A stretch of DNA of 64,000 nt from Paenibacillus elgii NBRC 100335 (GTDB lineage Bacteria; Bacillota; Bacilli; Paenibacillales; NBRC-103111): contig NZ_BIMB01000004.1 of the NCBI RefSeq assembly GCF_004000865.1, positions 62,001-126,000 of the forward strand, read 5' to 3'. A program made the position numbers and the translations under genes. The notes under the pieces are model-generated. The model searched no databases. It was not told the DNA's origin and was given only the letters and a program-made list of their open reading frames with translations. This document shows positions 59,701-64,000 of this stretch, one piece after another; within the stretch, counting starts at the first letter, position 1, and each line of letters opens with the position of its first letter.

Positions 59701-61343
59701 ACGTAATGCGGCATAACCTCTTTAAGCTCTTCCTCCGAAACGATGCGCTCTCTTCCGGCAATTTCTTTTTCGAAAAAGACCGAAAGCTCCTTTACCTCGC
59801 CCGGCTCCGTCGCGATAAATCGGATGGACTTATCGTCGCTCCAAACGTGAGGCAGCCACTTTACGAACTCCCACGTTTTGCTTTCCTTCTTGTCATAGAT
59901 AAAAACAAGCTTTAATTCATCATAGCTATGGAGCGCCGCAAGCTGAATAATCAGCCCTTTAGCCGCAACAATAACTTCAGCTCTCGTACCGATCATCCCG
60001 CTAATCCAATCTTCCGTTAGCGAAAGTGGTATTGGAACCTGCTCCACCATTTTCGGCTCTTCCATGAGCTGATACAGTTCCTCTTGAAGCCCGTCATCTT
60101 CGAGGGAAAATCTTCTCTCCGGAAATTTCAGCACAACCTGAAGCGGCAGATTACCTAGTCCCAGGCGTACCTTCAAAAAATCGTTTTGTCTGCGGGTCCG
60201 CTCCCATAGGGTCCGCTTGCGCAGCTTGATTCGCGAAACGCACTCCTCCAGAGTAATCAGATTTTCATGCAAAACTTGGCGCTGGCTTTCCCCGGCATTC
60301 CGTATCTTCTCTCGAACCTCTTGAATATATAGCTTGTATTTTTCCTGCCGCATGCTCTCCTGCTTGAGCCTCTTCTTAGCTTCGTGCCGTCTCGTCAAAA
60401 CGGGCCATAGAATCGTACCCAGCAGGACGCTGAAGGACATGACAAGGGTAGGCATCGCATTCATGATTTTGCCGTTGGATTGCAGCACGTTGTGTAGAGA
60501 ATACAACCCGGTGAACAAGGAAGCCATGCCCATCGTAATGGACGGACCGAGCATGAGCATAAGCGGAGTTTGTTCCAGATTTATCTGGGGCGGCGGAGCA
60601 TCGATCTTGATCTCGACACGGTCGACTTCCTTGATAAACCTTGGAGAACGGTAAAACAAATCGCCTTCCGGCACCTCTTCATCGATTTCATCCTCCGTAT
60701 TTGGAACCGCAGGATGCGGTTTAACGCTTGGTCTGAGAACATCGGGATTACAGCTCACCTGGCCGTCCGGATTGTTCATAGCAATAAAACCGCTGCCGAC
60801 AATAATCTTCAAGCCGATGATATAGAGCACATCTCCCGGTTTAAGGATTTGCTCCGTCGCCCGCTTCCCGTTCACAAACGTTCCGTTCGAGCTGCCCGTA
60901 TCCCGGATGGTTATGGACGTTTCGGAAACGAACAGCTCCGCATGAACGGAGGACGTGTACCTATTCGCATACCTAATTTCGCAGCCGTCTGCACGGCCGA
61001 TCTTTATTTTCCCTCTACTGGGCAAGCTATACCTTCGAAATATTTTTCGATCGGCAGATACCGGTTCGGCAAAAAGAATCGCAATTTCATCCGTTTTCTT
61101 CAGAAGGACGCTATAGATGGTCAGGGGCTCGACGGTAAGCTCCTTTACTTTGCGGCTGCCCGCATCCAGGACGACCGCATGCTGATTCGACTTGAGAATC
61201 CATTGGCCGTCCACGCCTTCGACCCCGATCACCCGTTCCTCATACCCCAGAAGGTTCGTTTGAGTGACCCAATACTGCCCGGACTTCTTGTCAGGCAGTA
61301 CGCATGAATGGATTTCATTTTCCTTCAGCAAGGATAGCTGCAT
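56724..61343 (-). CDS. essC: Type VII secretion ATPase EssC (FHA, FtsK/SpoIIIE)
   Basis: A 1539-residue membrane motor. N-terminal forkhead-associated domains are followed by FHA motif GRADGCEIRY...SSVHAEL (about 95-115). Two TM segments lie at about 265-310 (LMLMLGPSITMGMASLFTGLYS; PTLVMSFSVLLGTILWPVL). FtsK-type ATPase domain 1 has Walker A GMTGSGKSEF (about 715) and Walker B VAFILIDYKGGGM. Domain 2 has GAAGSGKTTF (about 1075). A third, degenerate domain ends the protein. AAGGAGAGTG precedes ATG 61343. It heads the operon esaB, two WXG100 genes, a small partner, lipoprotein and effector. EsaA, EssA and EssB/YukC are not in the window. Confidence 0.93.
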   Translation of the reverse strand: MQLSLLKENEIHSCVLPDKKSGQYWVTQTNLLGYEERVIGVEGVDGQWILKSNQHAVVLDAGSRKVKELTVEPLTIYSVLLKKTDEIAILFAEPVSADRKIFRRYSLPSRGKIKIGRADGCEIRYANRYTSSVHAELFVSETSITIRDTGSSNGTFVNGKRATEQILKPGDVLYIIGLKIIVGSGFIAMNNPDGQVSCNPDVLRPSVKPHPAVPNTEDEIDEEVPEGDLFYRSPRFIKEVDRVEIKIDAPPPQINLEQTPLMLMLGPSITMGMASLFTGLYSLHNVLQSNGKIMNAMPTLVMSFSVLLGTILWPVLTRRHEAKKRLKQESMRQEKYKLYIQEVREKIRNAGESQRQVLHENLITLEECVSRIKLRKRTLWERTRRQNDFLKVRLGLGNLPLQVVLKFPERRFSLEDDGLQEELYQLMEEPKMVEQVPIPLSLTEDWISGMIGTRAEVIVAAKGLIIQLAALHSYDELKLVFIYDKKESKTWEFVKWLPHVWSDDKSIRFIATEPGEVKELSVFFEKEIAGRERIVSEEELKEVMPHYVVFAIDKSLAGKAEMMSGIRKHKNNIGLSVIHLYDELKNLPKECSLAVEFEGKHSKIYDKDDTSGKYIAFQPHPYTIQDELQLAVQLANIQLDTLGAGYTLPAMLTFLDLFDVGKVEHLNALTRWRDHDPTLSLQTPIGVDTTGERFYLDLHEKYHGPHGLIAGMTGSGKSEFIMTFILSLAVNYHPDEVAFILIDYKGGGMAGAFASLPHLAGTITNLDGAAVKRSLVSIQSELKRRQAIFSETSKRLNMSNMDIYKYQRLFRDGKVMEPLQHLFIVSDEFAELKTQQPEFMEQLVSAARIGRSLGIHLILATQKPSGVVDDQIWSNSKFRICLKVQEKADSMDVIKRPDAAGLSVTGRFYVQVGFNELFELGQSAWGGAPYYPTDRVEKAKDKSVTVIDNLGRIVKQVKIDKRKTRFHNPAKQLDEVNRYLAAIAKEEGIGVRPLWLDPLPEFIYLDELRERHPVSQQARGVLNPVIGQVDDPANQRQFEMTFPLSKEGNAVIYGAAGSGKTTFLTTLLYSLMEEHTPSELHVYILDFASETLRAFSKAPHVGDVVLSHEAEKVNNLFKMLYQETADRKKRFADYGGDYQSYMRSAQTAVPSIVVVVHNYSAFAELFEDKEEAMAYLTREGSKYGIYFVLSALNTGAVRYRVLQNFKQLYVLQLNDAADYSSVLGHVEGVYPSKFKGRGIMKSDRVYEFQIAHTHCDVENRFEHIRKYGEKYAARWTEPVARRIPILPELIDVNFLMDEIKHGRIGKIPVGVEKNSLQTACFHFDQHYIQLILSQNNDNAGFIQGLAEVLAAKGEAEVAVIDPDNKLVDDEFKTYTHYGNPTDWDQVVAQLFSTLVHRNNTYKDTMATGEPAPVFAKQTWIVHSLTSLNSRISEDSKDKLRVLLEKGETMYQVNFIICERVSSISSISYEPWFKAKVVLNEGIWLGNGIADQYQLKIGKLTSELYQDIGDDFGYIVINGKPVLMKLVISPLHLKEDDSDG

Positions 61344-61410
61344 GGGTCACTCTCCTTCTTTCGACGAGATAATCAGACAAAGATTTACAAAATTTTCTAT
61401 TTTTGAGCAC

Positions 61411-61456
61411 AAAAAAACCGCCCTATCCATGGCTAAATACACATGAATAAGGCGGT
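61411..61456 (-). terminator. Terminator/attenuator in the essC leader
   Basis: On the minus strand ACCGCC...TAT pairs with ATA...GGCGGT and is followed by seven T residues, about 70 bases before the essC start and downstream of a likely promoter at 61482-61510. Confidence 0.6.
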
Positions 61457-61481
61457 GCTTCCGCTTTCGATCATTGGTTGT

Positions 61482-61510
61482 ATAATATCATTTTCTCCCA
61501 AATTCTGCAA
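61482..61510 (-). promoter_or_regulatory. Likely sigma-A promoter of the type VII operon
   Basis: On the minus strand TTGCAG, a 17-base spacer and TATTAT. The transcript would start near 61475 and meet the hairpin at 61411-61456 before essC. The remaining 61511-61743 is AT-rich with no gene seen. Confidence 0.5.
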
Positions 61511-61743
61511 TAGATATTTTTATTCGGTAAATTTCAACAAATCATTTCCAATTCACTTAAAATTGAATTACAATTACTTACAAAAATAGCATGAGCAGCG
61601 TATGCTTTCTTCTCCACATTTCCCGAAATTTCTTCCACCACACCAGTTGGAATAAGAAGGAATTTACCATTGGATTGTCGAATTGATTTTATTCTGAAAA
61701 CCATATCCAATATAAAAATAGCATAGCCGAGGGGGCTCGTACG

Positions 61744-63441
61744 ATGCGCTGGACTGTCAGTAGAAAGCTTGCTTTGGGATTCATTACCATGTTGCTTCTT
61801 ACTACCATCACCGCCGTTCTTGCTTTAAACCGAATGATGTTTATCCAAAACCGCGTTGAGCAGGTTACCGAAAACTCGATGCCAAAGGTGAAAGAGATCA
61901 ACCGGATTTATTTTGAGACAGAGCATGTGCTTAATCTGGTGTTCCGCCACAAAGACAGTACCGATGCGGCAGTGCGCAAAACCCTCGAGGATGAAATCGG
62001 CGCAAGCTACTCCTTAGTCGAATCGACGGTGCAGCAGTACGAGTCCCAGATCACAGCCGACGAAGAACGAAGCAACTTTGCTTCCTTCAAGGGAAGCTGG
62101 GACGAATTCAAAAAGAACACGCAACGAACGTTAGTCACCAGCCGCAGCAATCCCCAGCAAGCCATGATCCTGATCGATGCCGGCCACCGTATTTTCGACG
62201 AAATGCAGAAGCATTTGACCAGTCTGGTCGAATGGAACCACAAGCAGGCTGAAACCTCCGCACTGGAAGCAAAAAAAGCGTATAAGGATAGCTTAATATG
62301 GGTTTATGTCATTCTTGGGGCCAGCGTGGCTGTCGCCTTCGGAATCAGTGTGTTGTTCCTTCTCCTGATCGCCCGCCCGCTGCGTCTGGTCACCGGCAGT
62401 ATCGTACGGGTCGCAGACGGCGACTTGACCGTTCAGCCTTTATCCGTGAAAAGCCGCGATGAAACCGGCCAGCTGGCCGACGCCCTGAACCGCATGGTCC
62501 GCGAGCTACATACGGCGATCAGCCGCTCTTCGGAAGCTTCGCACCAGGTCACGCAGCTGGCCGATTCGCTGGCAGCCGATGCCAGTCAGACGACGATCGC
62601 CGCGCAGCAGATTGCCGACGCCTCGCGGCAGGTTGCCGGAGGAGCGCAGGCACAGCTGACGACCTCGAAAGAAACCGCCGTCGTCATGGAAGAAATGGCC
62701 GCAGGGATCGGCCGGATTTCGGAGGCAACCTCGGACATGGCGGAGCAGTTCCAAACGACAGCCGCCAATGCGGTAAAAGGCACGGAGTCGATGGACGAAG
62801 CGGAAGAGCAGATGAACGCCATTTCCACCACAACCAAGCAGACCTCGGAACGTATGGAACGGCTGAGCAAACGGTCCGACGAAATCGGAGGCATTGTGAA
62901 ATTGATCTCCGAGATCGCTTACCAGACGAATTTGCTGGCGTTGAACGCTTCGATTGAAGCGGCAAGAGCGGGAGAAAGCGGCAAAGGCTTCGCGGTCGTC
63001 GCCGCCGAGGTGAAGAAGCTGGCGACCCAATCCGAAGCGGCCGCCAAGGATATTACCCAGCGCATCCGCTTGATTCAAGAGGAAACGAAAGAAACGGCCG
63101 GAGCGATCCGCGACGTTACGGAGCAGGTCACGGCAGGCATCCATCTGGTGAGCGACTCGGGCCGCAGCTTCCGGGACATTGCCGCTTCGATCGAGCAGAT
63201 GAACGGACATATTCAGGAAGTGTCCGCCACGGCAGAAGAAATGGCAGCGACAACGGAGCAGATTACCGCCTCGGTCACATCCACGGCGATGATCGCCCAG
63301 ACCTCCAGCGACAGCACGGAAAGCGTCGCCGCCGCTTCGAACGAGCAGTTCGCGTCGATGGAACGCATCTCCGGCAGCGCGGAGTCGCTTACACTGCTTG
63401 CAGGAGAGCTTCGCGAGAGCATTCGTCGCTTCCGGCTGTAG
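61744..63441 (+). CDS. Methyl-accepting chemotaxis protein
   Basis: A 565-residue chemoreceptor. TM1 lies at about residues 9-28, then a four-helix-bundle-type extracellular domain (about 30-185), TM2 (about 188-215) and a HAMP domain ([19 protein letters not shown]). The signalling hairpin carries the conserved tip [38 protein letters not shown] (about 395-432). Ligand unknown. GAGGGGG before the ATG. It is a single gene between the type VII operon and the convergent ribokinase. Confidence 0.93.
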   Translation: MRWTVSRKLALGFITMLLLTTITAVLALNRMMFIQNRVEQVTENSMPKVKEINRIYFETEHVLNLVFRHKDSTDAAVRKTLEDEIGASYSLVESTVQQYESQITADEERSNFASFKGSWDEFKKNTQRTLVTSRSNPQQAMILIDAGHRIFDEMQKHLTSLVEWNHKQAETSALEAKKAYKDSLIWVYVILGASVAVAFGISVLFLLLIARPLRLVTGSIVRVADGDLTVQPLSVKSRDETGQLADALNRMVRELHTAISRSSEASHQVTQLADSLAADASQTTIAAQQIADASRQVAGGAQAQLTTSKETAVVMEEMAAGIGRISEATSDMAEQFQTTAANAVKGTESMDEAEEQMNAISTTTKQTSERMERLSKRSDEIGGIVKLISEIAYQTNLLALNASIEAARAGESGKGFAVVAAEVKKLATQSEAAAKDITQRIRLIQEETKETAGAIRDVTEQVTAGIHLVSDSGRSFRDIAASIEQMNGHIQEVSATAEEMAATTEQITASVTSTAMIAQTSSDSTESVAAASNEQFASMERISGSAESLTLLAGELRESIRRFRL

Positions 63442-63455
63442 AGCTGTTCGCAAAA

Positions 63456-63483
63456 AAGCACCTGCTTTTGCAAGCAAGTGCTT
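63456..63483. terminator. Convergent terminator between MCP and ribokinase genes
   Basis: AAGCAC-TGC pairs with GCA-GTGCTT (one mismatch) around a T-rich loop, with A residues before it, so it can serve both strands. Confidence 0.6.
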
Positions 63484-63491
63484 AGGCCAAC

Positions 63492-64000
63492 CTATAATAC
63501 TTCCGACAACATAGGGATCGCATCCTGCGCTCCCAAACGGGTCACTGCAATGGACGAGGCGCGCTGGGCGATATCCACCGCTTCGTCCATGCTTTTGCCC
63601 GCGATGATCATCGCGGCCAGCGTGCCGGAGAACGTGTCACCGGCCGCCGTCGTGTCGATGGCTTCAACCTTGAGAGCTTCCTTGTATACGTTCTCCGTTC
63701 CGTTATAGTACACGATGCCCTTTTCTCCGAGCGTAATGAGCGGATAGCGAATCCCTTTGGCCCGCAGCTTGTTCAAAGCCTCAAAAGCATCGTCGGTGCT
63801 CCGGATCTCAATCCCCGTGTAGATGCGGCACTCGATTTCGTTCGGCGTAAAATAATCCACGCCCTGCAAAACTGCATCCTCGATCGGAACCGCAGGCGCC
63901 GGATTCAGGAAAATCGGCACTTGGCCTTTCACCAAACGAATAACTTCGTAAACCGTCTCCATCGGAATTTCCAGCTGCAGCATGACGGCCGCAGCCGAAA
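63492..64000 (-). CDS. rbsK: Ribokinase, C-terminal part (cut by window edge)
   Basis: The visible 169 codons cover the C-terminal part of a PfkB-family kinase. LQLEIPMETV, NPAPAVP and TPNEIE are typical of ribokinase. The anion-hole/catalytic motif is DTTAAGDTFSGTLA, with the catalytic Asp in AAGD. The frame stays open to the window edge, so the N-terminus lies outside. Ribokinase is the best family match; other PfkB sugar kinases are possible. Confidence 0.85.
   Translation of the reverse strand, partial: SAAAVMLQLEIPMETVYEVIRLVKGQVPIFLNPAPAVPIEDAVLQGVDYFTPNEIECRIYTGIEIRSTDDAFEALNKLRAKGIRYPLITLGEKGIVYYNGTENVYKEALKVEAIDTTAAGDTFSGTLAAMIIAGKSMDEAVDIAQRASSIAVTRLGAQDAIPMLSEVL

Noticed and set aside
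1..64000. CRISPR array, rRNA genes or complete insertion sequences
   Set aside because: No regularly spaced repeats, no rRNA-like stretches and no transposase with terminal repeats were seen; the Rpn-like gene is a broken remnant without visible ends.

Overview
The window looks like chromosome from a spore-forming Firmicute of the Paenibacillaceae type (inference). The signs are strong AGGAGG-type ribosome binding sites, YesM/YesN-type regulators, a YukD/EsaB-EssC type VII secretion locus, and homologues of the Bacillus subtilis yod (kamA) genes. Core genes are GC-rich. The stretch from about 15.3 to 19.8 kb is clearly AT-rich and reads as acquired DNA.

Layout. 0-2.6 kb: a cut-off secreted kelch protein, DUF2625 and DUF5316 genes, and a frameshifted secreted protein. 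2.9-7.7 kb: a RocR-like sigma-54 activator, lysine 2,3-aminomutase (kamA/ablA) behind a near-consensus -24/-12 promoter, yokU, and the beta-lysine acetyltransferase ablB. 7.7-19.8 kb: an accessory island with a TOTE-type primase-helicase, a retropepsin pair, an McrBC-like pair, a HEPN-like protein, an Xre regulator and a small lysine-rich peptide gene with unusual RNA structures. 19.8-29.4 kb: a leftward operon (GDH-like gene, yodT, yodS, yodR, thiolase, yodQ, gabT, aldehyde dehydrogenase), with a divergent PucR regulator and then an amino-acid ABC importer. 33.8-43.5 kb: a YesN/YesM pair, a sugar ABC importer, an isomerase, an oxidoreductase and a DMT exporter. 43.6-51 kb: an RNA-repair region holding an SPFH/Band-7 protein, two tRNA-like RNA candidates, DIP1984, a broken Rpn gene, Pnkp and Hen1. 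51.3-53 kb: NADAR, a microbial PARG and a small conserved protein. 53.1-61.3 kb: a type VIIb secretion locus with a lipase effector whose secretion-type helical domain is C-terminal. 61.7-64 kb: a chemoreceptor and a cut-off ribokinase.

How the genes work together. The two lysine clusters jointly encode a credible complete route: L-lysine, beta-lysine, N6-acetyl-beta-lysine, 6-acetamido-3-oxohexanoate, its CoA ester, acetyl-CoA plus 4-acetamidobutyryl-CoA, 4-acetamidobutyrate, GABA, succinate semialdehyde, succinate. The defence island separates the two halves. The second theme is conflict and repair: the Hen1-Pnkp and SPFH/tRNA-like systems sit beside NADAR and PARG, which remove ADP-ribose, and the type VII locus follows. 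All gene assignments come from reading the sequence and from family knowledge; no database search was run.
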